Of a stretch of 64,000 bases of DNA, positions 33,579 through 43,689 are shown piece after piece. Within the stretch, counting starts at the first letter, position 1, and the number at the start of each line of letters is the position of its first letter. This stretch comes from Limnohabitans lacus (GTDB lineage Bacteria; Pseudomonadota; Gammaproteobacteria; Burkholderiales; Burkholderiaceae_C): contig NZ_JASGBH010000009.1 of NCBI RefSeq assembly GCF_030053395.1, forward strand, positions 62,001 through 126,000, read 5' to 3'. The translations under genes were made by a program, and so were the position numbers. The notes below the pieces were generated by a model. That model was given only the letters and a program-made list of their open reading frames with translations, was not told the DNA's origin and ran no database searches.

Positions 33579-33722
33579 GGCATTCTAATGCGCAGCAGCG
33601 CAAGGCCAAGGACTTCTTCACAGCCCCCTTGTCAGTTGCCTGAACACCTGGATGGGGCAATCCGGCTCAGGGGGCCATGAAACTGGGCCAGCTGACAGGG
33701 GAAGTTCAAATTCGGCACCCCG

Positions 33723-34652
33723 TCAATGAGCCAGCGCGCCTTGGCTGATCAATTGTTGCGCCACACGCTTGCCCAAGTCGGTGGCTTGCGACAGGGCATC
33801 GGGCGCTGAAGTGTCCAAAGTGCACTGTGCTCGCGCATGGATCAGGGGCGTGTTTTTCAGCTGCGGGTCGCCCCACGTTGCGTGGATGGACAGTTGACCC
33901 GATGCCAGTGTGGCGTGCGCTGCCAAGGGCATGGAGCAACTGCCGCCCATGGTTCGGCTGACGCCTCGTTCGGCGTACACCTGCACGGCAGTGGGCAGGT
34001 GGTTCAAGCTGGACAAAATGCGATGCAGGTCCTGGCGGTCAGCGCATATTTCGATGCCGATGGCGCCTTGGCCAGCGGCGGGGGTCATGGTGTCCAAAGC
34101 AAAAGCATGCCGAATGCGGTCCTTCAAACCCAGTCTTTTGAGGCCCGCACTGGCCAGCACGATGCCGGCGTACTGTCCTTCATCGAGCTTGCGCAAGCGC
34201 GTGTCCAGGTTGCCGCGCAAGGGCTCGATTTTCAGGTCTGGCCGCAGCGCTTGCAGCAGCACCGTTCGCCGCAAGCTGGAGGTGCCCACCACGGCACCTT
34301 CGGGCAAATGCGCCAGGCTCTCAAAGTGGGGCGATACCCAGGCATCCCGTGGATCTTCTCTTTCGAGAATGCAGGCCAATTGATAGCCCTCGGGCAAGTC
34401 CATGGGCACATCTTTGAGCGAATGCACCGCAATGTGCGCAGAACCATCGGCCAAGGCCACTTCCAGTTCCTTGATGAACAAACCTTTACCGCCCACTTTG
34501 CTCAAGGGTTGGTCCAGGATTTGATCGCCTTGCGTCGTCATGCCCAGCAAAGAGACGGTGTGCCCCTGCATCTCCAGCAAGTGCTTGACATGGTTGGCCT
34601 GCCACAGGGCCAGTCGACTCTCGCGGGTGGCAATGATCAGATGGGACGTCAT
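33723..34652 (-). CDS. hemC: porphobilinogen deaminase (hydroxymethylbilane synthase)
   Basis: A 309-residue enzyme of tetrapyrrole synthesis. IATRESRLALWQANHVK at the N-terminus is followed by HSLKDVPMDLP and GTSSLRR; GGSCSMPLAAHA contains the dipyrromethane cofactor cysteine Cys239. It polymerises four porphobilinogen units. It lies directly downstream of hemB (6-base gap). Confidence 0.96.
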   Translation of the reverse strand: MTSHLIIATRESRLALWQANHVKHLLEMQGHTVSLLGMTTQGDQILDQPLSKVGGKGLFIKELEVALADGSAHIAVHSLKDVPMDLPEGYQLACILEREDPRDAWVSPHFESLAHLPEGAVVGTSSLRRTVLLQALRPDLKIEPLRGNLDTRLRKLDEGQYAGIVLASAGLKRLGLKDRIRHAFALDTMTPAAGQGAIGIEICADRQDLHRILSSLNHLPTAVQVYAERGVSRTMGGSCSMPLAAHATLASGQLSIHATWGDPQLKNTPLIHARAQCTLDTSAPDALSQATDLGKRVAQQLISQGALAH

Positions 34653-34658
34653 GGGATT

Positions 34659-35705
<1,047 letters not shown>

Positions 35706-36614
35706 TCAAAGCCAATCGCGCCGAACGATGAAGTCCTGCATCAATCGGTGCTCCGGCGTGCCGGGTTCTGAGGGGGGCTGGTAGGACCAGCTGGCCAAAG
35801 GCGGCATGGACAACAAGATGGATTCCGTGCGCCCGCCTGACTGCAAGCCAAAATGGGTGCCACGGTCCCAAACCAAGTTGAATTCGACATAGCGACCGCG
35901 CCGGTACAGCTGATGGGCTCTTTCGCGCTCGCCGTATGGGGTGTTCATTCTTTTTTCAACGATCGGGACATAAGCGCCTAAAAAAGCATCGCCCACGCTT
36001 TGCAACACGGCAAAACTTTTCTCTCTGCCCAGCTCGGAGAAGTCGTCGAAGAAGATGCCACCAATGCCGCGTTGCTCGTTGCGGTGCTTCAGGTAGAAAT
36101 AGTCATCGCACCAGGTTTTGAACCGCGGGTGCAGGTGCTCACCATGCGGCGCCAGCGCCTCGCGGCAGCTTTGGTGGAAATGAACGGCATCCTCTTCAAA
36201 GCCGTAATAGGGGGTCAAGTCCATGCCGCCACCAAACCATGCCACGGTCTCGCCGTCGGCGGTTCGGGCCGACAACATGCGCACATTCAGGTGCACGGTC
36301 GGGGCATAAGGGTTGCGCGGATGAAACACCAGCGAGACGCCCATGGCTTCAAAAGGCGCGCCCGACAGTTCAGGCCTGTCGTGGGTGGCCGATGGCGGCA
36401 GGCGGGGGCCTGTGACGTGCGAAAACCCGCAGCCTGCGCGTTCAAACACTTGGCCGTTTTCGAGAATCTTGGTGATGCCCTGGCCTTGCAAGACGTCGGT
36501 GGCTGGCTTTTCCCAAGGGTCGGTGTGAAAGCGCTGGCCGTCCAGGTCTTCAATCGCTTGTGTGATGCGGTGTTGCAATCCCAAAAGGTAGTGCTTGACG
36601 TCACCTGTATCCAT
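35706..36614 (-). CDS. hemF: aerobic coproporphyrinogen III oxidase
   Basis: A 302-residue oxygen-dependent decarboxylase making protoporphyrinogen [32 protein letters not shown] and [17 protein letters not shown] are diagnostic, along with [18 protein letters not shown]. It is the first gene of hemF-hemB-hemC. Confidence 0.96.
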   Translation of the reverse strand: MDTGDVKHYLLGLQHRITQAIEDLDGQRFHTDPWEKPATDVLQGQGITKILENGQVFERAGCGFSHVTGPRLPPSATHDRPELSGAPFEAMGVSLVFHPRNPYAPTVHLNVRMLSARTADGETVAWFGGGMDLTPYYGFEEDAVHFHQSCREALAPHGEHLHPRFKTWCDDYFYLKHRNEQRGIGGIFFDDFSELGREKSFAVLQSVGDAFLGAYVPIVEKRMNTPYGERERAHQLYRRGRYVEFNLVWDRGTHFGLQSGGRTESILLSMPPLASWSYQPPSEPGTPEHRLMQDFIVRRDWL

Positions 36615-36652
36615 GAATCACCTTGTGGTTGGAGGGGTGCGCTGAATTTGCT

Positions 36653-37788
36653 TCAGACGCTTTGCAAGCTGCGGTGGATTTTTTGCACCATCCGCCAGCA
36701 GACGAACAGCACGATGGGGGTGCTGAAACCTGCCAACATTTCGGGCGACACATTCACCCCAGAAGCCTGCAAGGCTTTGCCCAGGTACAGGGTCAAGCTG
36801 ACCACGTAATAGGAAATCGCCGCGATCGACAGGCCTTCCACGGTGGTTTGCAGTCGCAGCTGTGTGGCCTGCCCCTTGGTGAGTTTTTCCAGCAGTTCCT
36901 GGTTGTGGTTTTCGCTGGCGATGTCGACGCGGGTACGCAAGAGGTCGCTGGCCCGTGCGATGCGCTCGGCCAGTGCAGACAGGCGCAAGGAGGTGGCATT
37001 CACGGTGGTCATGGCAGGCGCCAATCGGCGTTGCATGAATTCGCCCACCGTCTGGATGCCCGACAAAGGTTGCTCGCGCATTTCGGCGATGCGCTGCTGC
37101 ACGATCGCATCGTAGGCCCGCGCCGCAGAAAAGCGGAAACTGTTTTCTGCCGTGGTGCTTTCGACTTCTGCGGCCAGGGCCGTCAAATCGTCGAGCAGCA
37201 ATTCGTCCTTGTCCATTTTCTTTTCAAGGCGGTCGTTGATTTCAACCAGCCTCAATTCGCTTTGTGTCAGCTGGCTCGCCAAAGTTTTCGCCAAGGGCAG
37301 GCTGAGCAAAGACATGATCCGATAGGTTTCCAGCTCCAGCAGTCTTTGTGCAATGCGCCCTGATCGGTTCTCGGAGGTGTCGGGTGCAGCGAGCACCAAG
37401 ATGCGCTCAAACCCATCGGCCCCAATGCGCAGATGGGTCATCAAATGCGAATGCGACTGGCTGCCTGATGCGCGGCCCATCTTGGAGCCAATCACGGTGC
37501 CTTCGCCCAGCCATTGCCGCGCTTTGGCAAAGGCATCGGGGTCCTCCATGCCCTCGTTGAGCATGGTCAGGTGGATGGCGGTGATGGTTTGGCCCGGGAT
37601 GTTGCGCAGCCACTCGGTGCCGGTGGCCACGTAGGGCGTGAGCTCAGGCAAGCTGCTGCCCCATTGGGCATGAGGAGGCAGAGACTGAAAGATGGAATAG
37701 CGGGTGAATTCCGTGTGCCGCTCCCAAATCACTTTGTAGCCGGGGCACTGGATTTGCAAAAAATTGCCTTGCGTCGCTTCGGGCTGTA
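36653..37788 (-). pseudogene. DUF3422 membrane protein, 5' end replaced by IS
   Basis: The frame extends to 37846, but residues before about 37788 come from the IS end. The remaining about 378 residues (YKVIWERHTEFTRYSIFQ, LNEGMEDPDAFAKARQWL, RSGRIAQRLLELETYRIM) match DUF3422. The C-terminus has TM segments (AAISYYVVSLTLYLGKAL and TPIVLFVCWRMVQKI). About 70-90 N-terminal residues are missing relative to full-length relatives. A fused start within the IS (MCSFVFPSKIT) could still give a chimeric protein. Confidence 0.8.
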
Positions 37789-37836
37789 TTGACCCAGTGA
37801 AAAACTGCTCAGGTGTTATCTTTGAAGGAAACACAA

Positions 37837-38154
37837 ATGAGCACACTGATGGAAGACGACATCAAACGCTGGACAGCCAAGCGCAAAGCAGCCTTGGTCA
37901 TGGAAATCATTCTAGGCAAAACGACAGTGGCAGAGGCCAGCCGATCGTTTGACTTGCCTCCCTCGGAGATCGAAGAGTGGGTGGACGATGCCAAGAAGGG
38001 TATGGAGAACGCCCTGCGCGCCAAGCCTTTGGATATCAAGGAGCAGTACGAGCGCCAGCTGGCTGACTTGCAATCAGCCTATGGCGAAGCGATGTTGGAG
38101 TTACGCGCCAGAAAAAAGCTGGCTTCCCTGCTGGGCAACGAGGACGAGAAATGA
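37837..38154 (+). CDS. IS3-family transposase OrfA
   Basis: A 105-residue basic helix-turn-helix protein (WTAKRKAALVMEIILGKTTV, AEASRSFDLPPSEIEEWVDD) typical of an IS3 OrfA with DNA-binding role. ATG 37837 has GGAAAC just upstream; a GTG at 37813 is less likely. The stop overlaps orfB by 4 bases. Confidence 0.85.
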   Translation: MSTLMEDDIKRWTAKRKAALVMEIILGKTTVAEASRSFDLPPSEIEEWVDDAKKGMENALRAKPLDIKEQYERQLADLQSAYGEAMLELRARKKLASLLGNEDEK

Positions 38155-38972
38155 TCCTGGGCCTTCAGCAGGGATTGAAGGAAGACGGCATCGAGGTCGG
38201 CTTGGTCAAACTTTGCCAGTGGTTTGGAGTGGCCCGGCGCACGGTGTTTTACCGCCAGACCCAAGGGCAACCCAAGCTGCAGGAGCAGTTTGTCAAGCCC
38301 ATCAAGGCCATGATTGAAGAGAACCCGTCGTTTGGTTACCGCACGGTGGCGCATCTGCTCGACTTCAACAAGAACACGGTGCAGCGGGTGTTTCAGCTCA
38401 TGGGCTGGCAAGTGCGCAAGCGCCCGGTGGGCTTCAGGCCACGCATCCAAGCGCTGCCGTCAGTGGCCAAAGCACCGAACGAGCGCTGGGCAACCGATCT
38501 GTGCAGAGTTTGGGCCGGCAAGGATGGTTGGTCTCATCTGGCGCTGGTCATCGACTGCCACACGCGTGAACTGCTGGGCTGGCACCCGAGCCGCAGCGGC
38601 CGTTCCAAAACGGCAGAGGCTGCGCTGGAGCAGGCATTGATCACTCGCGACGGGTGCCTGGGCCGAGTCACCAAGCCGTTTTTGCTGCGCTCGGACAATG
38701 GGCTGGTATTCACCAGCCGGAGCTACACAGCCCTGCTCAAAAGCTATGGGCTGGAACAGGAGTTCATCACGCCCTACAGCCTGGAGCAAAACGGGATGGT
38801 CGAGCGGGTGATCAGGACGCTCAAGGAGCAGTGCGCACACCGCCACCGCTTTGAGAGTCTGCAACACGCCAGTCGGGTCCTTGGTGACTGGATTGGCTTT
38901 TACAACCACCAGCGCCCTCATCAGGCGCTGGGTATGAAAACGCCTGCTGAGGCTTATGCTTTAGCAACCTGA
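38151..38972 (+). CDS. IS3-family transposase OrfB (DDE)
   Basis: A 273-residue DDE integrase-fold transposase. FGYRTVAHLLDFNKNTVQRV (HTH_21), then NERWATDLCRVW (first Asp), LLRSDNGLVFTSR (second Asp) and QNGMVERVIRTLKEQCAHRH (Glu) give a complete catalytic triad. FYNHQRPHQALGMKTP is the usual tail. It looks intact, so the element may be mobile. Confidence 0.92.
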   Translation: MILGLQQGLKEDGIEVGLVKLCQWFGVARRTVFYRQTQGQPKLQEQFVKPIKAMIEENPSFGYRTVAHLLDFNKNTVQRVFQLMGWQVRKRPVGFRPRIQALPSVAKAPNERWATDLCRVWAGKDGWSHLALVIDCHTRELLGWHPSRSGRSKTAEAALEQALITRDGCLGRVTKPFLLRSDNGLVFTSRSYTALLKSYGLEQEFITPYSLEQNGMVERVIRTLKEQCAHRHRFESLQHASRVLGDWIGFYNHQRPHQALGMKTPAEAYALAT

Positions 38973-39051
38973 CCTGTGCAGTTTCCGATGGGTCAATACA
39001 GTTTCCGATGGGTCAATACACGATCGCATTGAAGGCCAGCAAAGGCACATG

Positions 39052-39083
39052 AAAAAGCCGCGCACCTTGCGGTGGGCGGCTCC
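39052..39083 (-). terminator. metK intrinsic terminator
   Basis: On the minus strand GCCGC-c-CACC, loop GCAA, GGTG-c-GCGGC is followed by TTTTT. It lies 20 bases after the metK stop and stops transcription before the IS. Confidence 0.85.
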
Positions 39084-39103
39084 TTCAAGATGGGCGATGT
39101 GGC

Positions 39104-40285
39104 TTACAGGCCAGCCGCCGCACGCAGCGCAGCAGACTTGTCGGTGCGCTCCCAAGTGAAGTCGGGCTCGTCGCGGCCAAAGTGGCCGTAGGCGGCGGTC
39201 TTGCTGTAGATGGGGCGCAGCAGGTCCAGCATCTGGATGATGCCTTTGGGGCGCAGGTCGAAGTGTTCGGCTACGAGAGCTGACAGTTTTTCATCCGAGA
39301 TCACGCCCGTGCCGGCGGTGTTGACGGTGATGTTCATGGGGCGGGCCACGCCAATGGCGTAAGCCACCTGCACTTGGCACTGCGTGGCCAAGCCTGCGGC
39401 CACGATGTTCTTGGCCACGTAGCGTGCGGCATAGGCGGCTGAGCGGTCCACTTTCGATGGGTCTTTGCCGCTGAACGCGCCACCACCGTGAGGGCAAGCG
39501 CCGCCGTAGGTGTCCACGATGATCTTGCGGCCCGTCAGGCCGCAGTCGCCTTGGGGGCCGCCAATCACAAAGCGGCCTGTCGGGTTGATCAGGTACTTGG
39601 TGTCTTGCAGCCACTCTTTGGGCAACACGGGCTTGATGATTTCTTCGATGATGGCTTCGGTGAAGCTGGCCTTCATCTTGGTCGATGTTTCAGACTGATC
39701 GGGGCTGTGCTGGGTGGACAGCACCACGGTGTCGATGCTGTGGGGCTTGCCGTCCACATAGCGCATGGTCACTTGGCTCTTGGCGTCAGGACGCAAGAAG
39801 GGCAGGCGGCCATCTTTGCGAAGCTGGGCTTGGCGCTCGACCAAGCGGTGGGCGTAATAGATGGGGGCAGGCATCAGCTCGGGGGTTTCGCTGCATGCGT
39901 AGCCGAACATCAGGCCTTGGTCGCCCGCGCCGATGTTGAGGTGGTCGTCAGACGCGTGGTCCACGCCTTGGGCAATGTCGTTGGACTGCTTGTCATAGCA
40001 GACCATGACGGCGCAGCCTTTGTAGTCTATGCCGTAGTCGGTGTTGTCGTAACCAATGCGCTTGATGGTGTCGCGCGCAACCTGAATGTAGTCCACATGC
40101 GCGTTGGTGGTGATCTCACCAGCGAGCACGACCAAGCCGGTGTTGGTCAGTGTTTCGGCGGCCACACGGCTGCGGGGGTCTTGCTCGAAGATGGCGTCCA
40201 GGATCGCATCAGAGATCTGGTCTGCGACTTTGTCGGGGTGACCTTCCGAGACGGACTCGGAGGTGAAGAGGAAATCGTTGGCCAT
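39104..40285 (-). CDS. metK: S-adenosylmethionine synthetase
   Basis: A 393-residue enzyme making SAM from Met and [39 protein letters not shown] and [20 protein letters not shown] cover the ATP and metal sites. All blocks are present at normal length. It has a long leader with a hairpin near the ribosome site. Confidence 0.97.
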   Translation of the reverse strand: MANDFLFTSESVSEGHPDKVADQISDAILDAIFEQDPRSRVAAETLTNTGLVVLAGEITTNAHVDYIQVARDTIKRIGYDNTDYGIDYKGCAVMVCYDKQSNDIAQGVDHASDDHLNIGAGDQGLMFGYACSETPELMPAPIYYAHRLVERQAQLRKDGRLPFLRPDAKSQVTMRYVDGKPHSIDTVVLSTQHSPDQSETSTKMKASFTEAIIEEIIKPVLPKEWLQDTKYLINPTGRFVIGGPQGDCGLTGRKIIVDTYGGACPHGGGAFSGKDPSKVDRSAAYAARYVAKNIVAAGLATQCQVQVAYAIGVARPMNITVNTAGTGVISDEKLSALVAEHFDLRPKGIIQMLDLLRPIYSKTAAYGHFGRDEPDFTWERTDKSAALRAAAGL

Positions 40286-40301
40286 GAAAAAAGCTCCTAA
40301 A

Positions 40302-40419
40302 TTTTCAGAGGTTTATCGGCGTTGCCGACCCTGAAAACCCGGAGCCTGGCGAACGCTTTAGCAGGTTTTGTGAATCGCCCTGCAAGTAGTTCAGTTAACT
40401 CGGCGATGTGCGGATTATA
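40302..40419 (-). promoter_or_regulatory. metK promoter -10 and structured 5' leader
   Basis: Minus-strand TATAAT at 40414-40419 could be the -10. The leader between it and metK can form GCAGG/CCTGC (40361-40383) and a nested stem TTTTCAG/CTGAAAA with inner GGTCGGC/GCCGA (40302-40337) ending just before AGGAGC, the ribosome site. This arrangement could allow translational control, but I cannot match it to a known SAM riboswitch class. Confidence 0.4.
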
Positions 40420-40426
40420 GCGGCAC

Positions 40427-40452
40427 AAAAAAGGCCCGCATGCGCGGGCCTT
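40427..40452 (-). terminator. rplY intrinsic terminator
   Basis: Minus-strand AAGGCCCGC-gcat-GCGGGCCTT with a TTTTTT tail. It lies downstream of rplY (stop 40488) and just upstream of the metK promoter. Confidence 0.9.
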
Positions 40453-40487
40453 GAGGCAGCAGGGTTTTGAAACCCCAAGCGAGAAGA

Positions 40488-41114
40488 TTACTTCTTGCCT
40501 TTTTTGCCCTTCGCGTCTTCAGCAGGAGCGGCAGCAGGAGCGGCCACCACTTCTTCCACCGGAGCGACCACGGACACCAGAACAGGGTTCTTCTTGCCAT
40601 GGGTCACGGGCTTGCAGCCAGCAGGCAATGTGATGTCGTTCAGGTGCAGGGAGTTGCCCTTGGTCAGGCCTTTGAGGTCCACTGCGATGAATTCGGGCAA
40701 GTTGGCTGGCAGGCAAGCCACTTCGATTTCGGTCACGACGTGGTTGACCAAGCACTTGTCGGTCTTGACAGCTTCGGATTCTTCTTCACCGCTGAAGTGC
40801 AATGGCACTTTCATGTGCAAAGTGGTGTTGGCATCGACGCGTTGGAAGTCGATGTGTTGCACCAGTTGCTTGTAGGGGTGCATTTGGTAGTCACGCAGCA
40901 GCACTTGGCTGGCTTGACCATTCAATTCCATCTCGAGGATCGAAGCGTGGAAAGCTTCTTTCTTCAGGGCGTGCCACAAAGCGTTGTGGTCCAGCTCAAT
41001 GAGTTGAGGGGCCGATGTGGAACCGTAAACGATGCCAGGTGTGCGGCCGGAATTGCGCAGACGGCGGCTCGCACCCGTACCCTGCTTGGAACGCTCAAAA
41101 GCGACGAATTTCAT
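40488..41114 (-). CDS. rplY: 50S ribosomal protein L25 (CTC-type)
   Basis: A 208-residue long-form L25 binding 5S rRNA. It starts [20 protein letters not shown], followed by GRTPGIVYG, and includes [19 protein letters not shown] from the C-terminal TL5/CTC domain and a Lys/Ala-rich tail. ATG 41112-41114 is the family start; an extended frame to 41138 is discarded. It follows prs, as usual in this lineage. Confidence 0.95.
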   Translation of the reverse strand: MKFVAFERSKQGTGASRRLRNSGRTPGIVYGSTSAPQLIELDHNALWHALKKEAFHASILEMELNGQASQVLLRDYQMHPYKQLVQHIDFQRVDANTTLHMKVPLHFSGEEESEAVKTDKCLVNHVVTEIEVACLPANLPEFIAVDLKGLTKGNSLHLNDITLPAGCKPVTHGKKNPVLVSVVAPVEEVVAAPAAAPAEDAKGKKGKK

Positions 41115-41161
41115 AACTATCTCCATCAAAGGGCTCACCGCGACCAGTGATGCCCTGACTC

Positions 41162-41194
41162 AAAAAAGCCTGCCTGTCCATTTGGACGGCAGGC
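41162..41194 (-). terminator. prs intrinsic terminator
   Basis: Minus-strand GCCTGCCGTCC, loop AAAT, GGACAGGCAGGC with one bulge, followed by TTTTTT. It lies between prs (stop 41215) and rplY. Confidence 0.9.
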
Positions 41195-41214
41195 CGCGTG
41201 TGGCCCGAAACGGA

Positions 41215-42186
41215 TCAGATTTGATCCGAGAACAGGCTCATCACCGACTCTCCGTTGGCGATCCGGTGCATCGTTTCAGCGATGAGCGGGGCCACAGACA
41301 GTTGGCGAATTTTGCTGCAGGCGGCAGCTTGTGCCGTCAGCGGAATGGTGTTGGTCACGACGACTTCGTCCAGGGCGTCGCCCTTGGAGATGCGGTCGAT
41401 CGCCGGGCCCGAGAAGATCGGGTGTGTGCAATAGGCGTAGACCTTTTTGGCACCGCGCTCTTTGAGCACTTCGGCGGCTTTGACCAAGGTGCCTGCGGTG
41501 TCGATCATGTCGTCCATGATCACGCAGTTGCGGCCTTCGATTTCGCCGATCACGTGCATGACTTCGCTCACGTTGGCCTTGGGGCGGCGCTTGTCGATGA
41601 TGGCCAGGTCGCAACCGAGTTGCTTGGCCAGGGCACGGGCGCGCACCACGCCGCCGACGTCAGGCGACACAACGATCAGGTCTTCGTAGTTTTTCTGGCG
41701 CAGATCGCCCAGCAAAACAGGAGAGGCGTAAATGTTGTCGACCGGAATATCAAAGAAGCCTTGGATCTGGTCAGCGTGCAAGTCCATGGTCAGGACGCGG
41801 TCTACGCCGACGGCTTGCAACATGTTGGCCACCACCTTGGCCGTGATCGGCACACGCGAAGAGCGTGGACGGCGATCCTGGCGGGCATAGCCAAAGTAAG
41901 GGATGACGGCGCTGATGCGGCCAGCCGATGCGCGTTTGAGCGCGTCGACCATGATCAGCAGTTCCATCAGGTTTTCGTTGGTCGGGGCACAGGTGGACTG
42001 CACCACAAACACTTCACGTGCACGCACGTTTTGCTTGAGCTCGACGGTCACTTCACCATCAGAGAAACGGCCCACATCGGCAGCGCCCAATTGGGTGCCC
42101 AAGTGGTGCGCGATCTCGGCAGCCAAAACAGGGTTGGCATTGCCGGTGAACAGCATGAAGTCGTGGGTGTGAGAAGCAGGCTGCAT
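41215..42186 (-). CDS. prs: ribose-phosphate pyrophosphokinase
   Basis: A 323-residue enzyme making PRPP from ribose-5-P and [55 protein letters not shown] and [18 protein letters not shown] (PRPP loop) are all present. ATG 42186 is preferred by family; ATG 42192 is two codons upstream. Confidence 0.96.
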   Translation of the reverse strand: MQPASHTHDFMLFTGNANPVLAAEIAHHLGTQLGAADVGRFSDGEVTVELKQNVRAREVFVVQSTCAPTNENLMELLIMVDALKRASAGRISAVIPYFGYARQDRRPRSSRVPITAKVVANMLQAVGVDRVLTMDLHADQIQGFFDIPVDNIYASPVLLGDLRQKNYEDLIVVSPDVGGVVRARALAKQLGCDLAIIDKRRPKANVSEVMHVIGEIEGRNCVIMDDMIDTAGTLVKAAEVLKERGAKKVYAYCTHPIFSGPAIDRISKGDALDEVVVTNTIPLTAQAAACSKIRQLSVAPLIAETMHRIANGESVMSLFSDQI

Positions 42187-42234
42187 GGGCATTCCAGCGA
42201 TCAGAAAAATGGGGCCTGTACGAATGAACGTATT

Positions 42235-42311
42235 TGGCAGGGGAGAAAGGATTCGAACCTTTGCATGCCGGAATCAAAATCCGGTGCCTTAACCAACTTG
42301 GCGACTCCCCT
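42235..42311 (-). tRNA. tRNA-Gln (TTG)
   Basis: A 77-nt cloverleaf on the minus strand. The acceptor arm AGGGGAG pairs with CTCCCCT, the discriminator is G, and CCA is encoded. The anticodon stem CCGGA/TCCGG holds loop TTTTGAT with anticodon TTG (Gln, CAA). The T arm contains GGTTCGAAT. It sits between ispE and prs. Confidence 0.95.
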
Positions 42312-42338
42312 ACACAGGTGGACTGCTGAAACAGCGGC

Positions 42339-43190
42339 CTACCGATAATTGTCGCTGGGTGCCCAACCTACGAGAGGGTGAACATCCAAATTGCTGCATT
42401 TGCGCACTTGCCAGTGGTCTGGGACCGAAACCGGCGCTGAGCCTGGTGTGCAGTGGGCAAACACTGCGCTGCCAGAACCTGTCATTTTGCCGTTCAGTCC
42501 TGCGTCGCGGAGCACTTGGAGCGCTTGCTTCACGTCAGGGCAGAGGGTTTCTGCGACAGGTTGCAGATCATTGTGACCAAAGCCATATGTGTCTGCAGCG
42601 AAGACCGCTATTGTAGCAGGGTTTGTGGCACGTTGGAGCTGGGGTGAAGCAAAAATTTGCGCAGTTTCGATCCCGGCGCTCGGTTTGATGACCCAAAACT
42701 GGGCTGGCAAGAGATCGATGGGGGTGATTTGCTCGCCCACACCTTCGACCCAGGCATTGCGCCCACGCAGGAAAAAAGGCACATCGGCGCCCAGCTGCAG
42801 GCCCAGCTTTTCGAGGGTTGGCAAATCCAGATTCAAATCCCACAAGCGGTTAAGCGCCAGCAGGCAGGTGGCCGCATCGGAGGAGCCGCCGCCCATGCCT
42901 GCTTGGGCCGGGATGCGTTTTTCAATCGCGATGTGGGCGCCTGCTGTGCAGCCAGTGTGCTGTTGAAGCAAGCGTGCAGCGCGGGTGATCAGGTCATCGG
43001 CTGGCAGCGGCAACGTGAGGTCTTCGCGCGAGATCTGGCCGTTGGCACGTTTTTCAAAGTGCAGGGTGTCGCACCAGTCGATCAGCATGAACACCGATTG
43101 CAGCAGGTGGTAGCCGTCAGCGCGGCGACCGGTGATGTGCAAAAACAGGTTCAGTTTGGCAGGTGCCGGAACATCGTGCAGCGATTTCAT
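42339..43190 (-). CDS. ispE: 4-diphosphocytidyl-2-C-methyl-D-erythritol kinase
   Basis: A 283-residue GHMP kinase of the MEP isoprenoid pathway. PAPAKLNLFLHITGRRADG at the N-terminus and the ATP-binding PAQAGMGGGSSDAAT motif are diagnostic; MTGSGSAVFA is the C-terminal GHMP motif. ATG 43190 is chosen over GTG 43205. It lies between lolB and the tRNA. Confidence 0.94.
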   Translation of the reverse strand: MKSLHDVPAPAKLNLFLHITGRRADGYHLLQSVFMLIDWCDTLHFEKRANGQISREDLTLPLPADDLITRAARLLQQHTGCTAGAHIAIEKRIPAQAGMGGGSSDAATCLLALNRLWDLNLDLPTLEKLGLQLGADVPFFLRGRNAWVEGVGEQITPIDLLPAQFWVIKPSAGIETAQIFASPQLQRATNPATIAVFAADTYGFGHNDLQPVAETLCPDVKQALQVLRDAGLNGKMTGSGSAVFAHCTPGSAPVSVPDHWQVRKCSNLDVHPLVGWAPSDNYR

Positions 43191-43218
43191 GGGCTTGATT
43201 ATCACCAGAGCCGATGGC

Positions 43219-43689
43219 CTATTGATCGAGCACGATGCGCAAGGTGGCCGCAGGCGAAGGCTGCAGGCGCTGCGCCGTCAGGCGTCCTTGGCCGTGGCCT
43301 GACAGGTCAGCTTGCCAGCCAGGTGCATCGGAGGGCTTGCCCAGCAACCAATCGAACAAAGCCGCCACGGGCAAGGCAGTGCCGCTGAGGCGTTCACTCA
43401 GCTGTGCCAAGCTGGCGCCTTGCAGGGTGCGGCCGCCTTGCTCGAGTTGAGCCGCGCGGGGTGTCCAACTGAGCTTGGCCAAGCTGGTGCCAATCGGGCT
43501 GAGCAACAACAATTCGCCTTGATCGGCGTTGCCTTGCAACTCGAAGTTGGCAAACCATTGTTGTGCGGGTTCGGACTGGACCTGCAGTGCCAAGCGACCC
43601 GACCAGAAGGCGGTGCTCGGTGGTGTACGGGGTGTGGCGCAGGCGATCAAACCCAGGGCGCACAGCAGCAGGGCAGCGCGGCGCATCAT
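43219..43689 (-). CDS. lolB: outer-membrane lipoprotein LolB
   Basis: A 156-residue lipoprotein receptor. The signal peptide ends at lipobox LIAC (Cys17). FWSGRLALQVQSEPAQQW and FELQGNADQGELLLLSPIGT match LolB beta-barrel strands, followed by ALFDWLLGKP and LRIVLDQ. It accepts lipoproteins from LolA. It overlaps the TPR gene stop by 4 bases. Confidence 0.9.
   Translation of the reverse strand: MMRRAALLLCALGLIACATPRTPPSTAFWSGRLALQVQSEPAQQWFANFELQGNADQGELLLLSPIGTSLAKLSWTPRAAQLEQGGRTLQGASLAQLSERLSGTALPVAALFDWLLGKPSDAPGWQADLSGHGQGRLTAQRLQPSPAATLRIVLDQ

Larger units (their letters stand above)
37785..39020 (+). mobile_element. IS3-family insertion sequence with tandem duplicated right end
   Basis: Terminal inverted repeats TGTATTGACCCA (37785-37796) and TGGGTCAATACA (39009-39020; also at 38989-39000) are perfect complements over 12 bases. 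It contains orfA and orfB in ATGA overlap. The right end occurs twice in tandem: GTTTCCGATGGGTCAATACA at 38981-39000 and 39001-39020. No target-site duplication is visible (flanks GGC and CGA), so flanking DNA may have been rearranged. It disrupts the DUF3422 gene. Confidence 0.85.
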
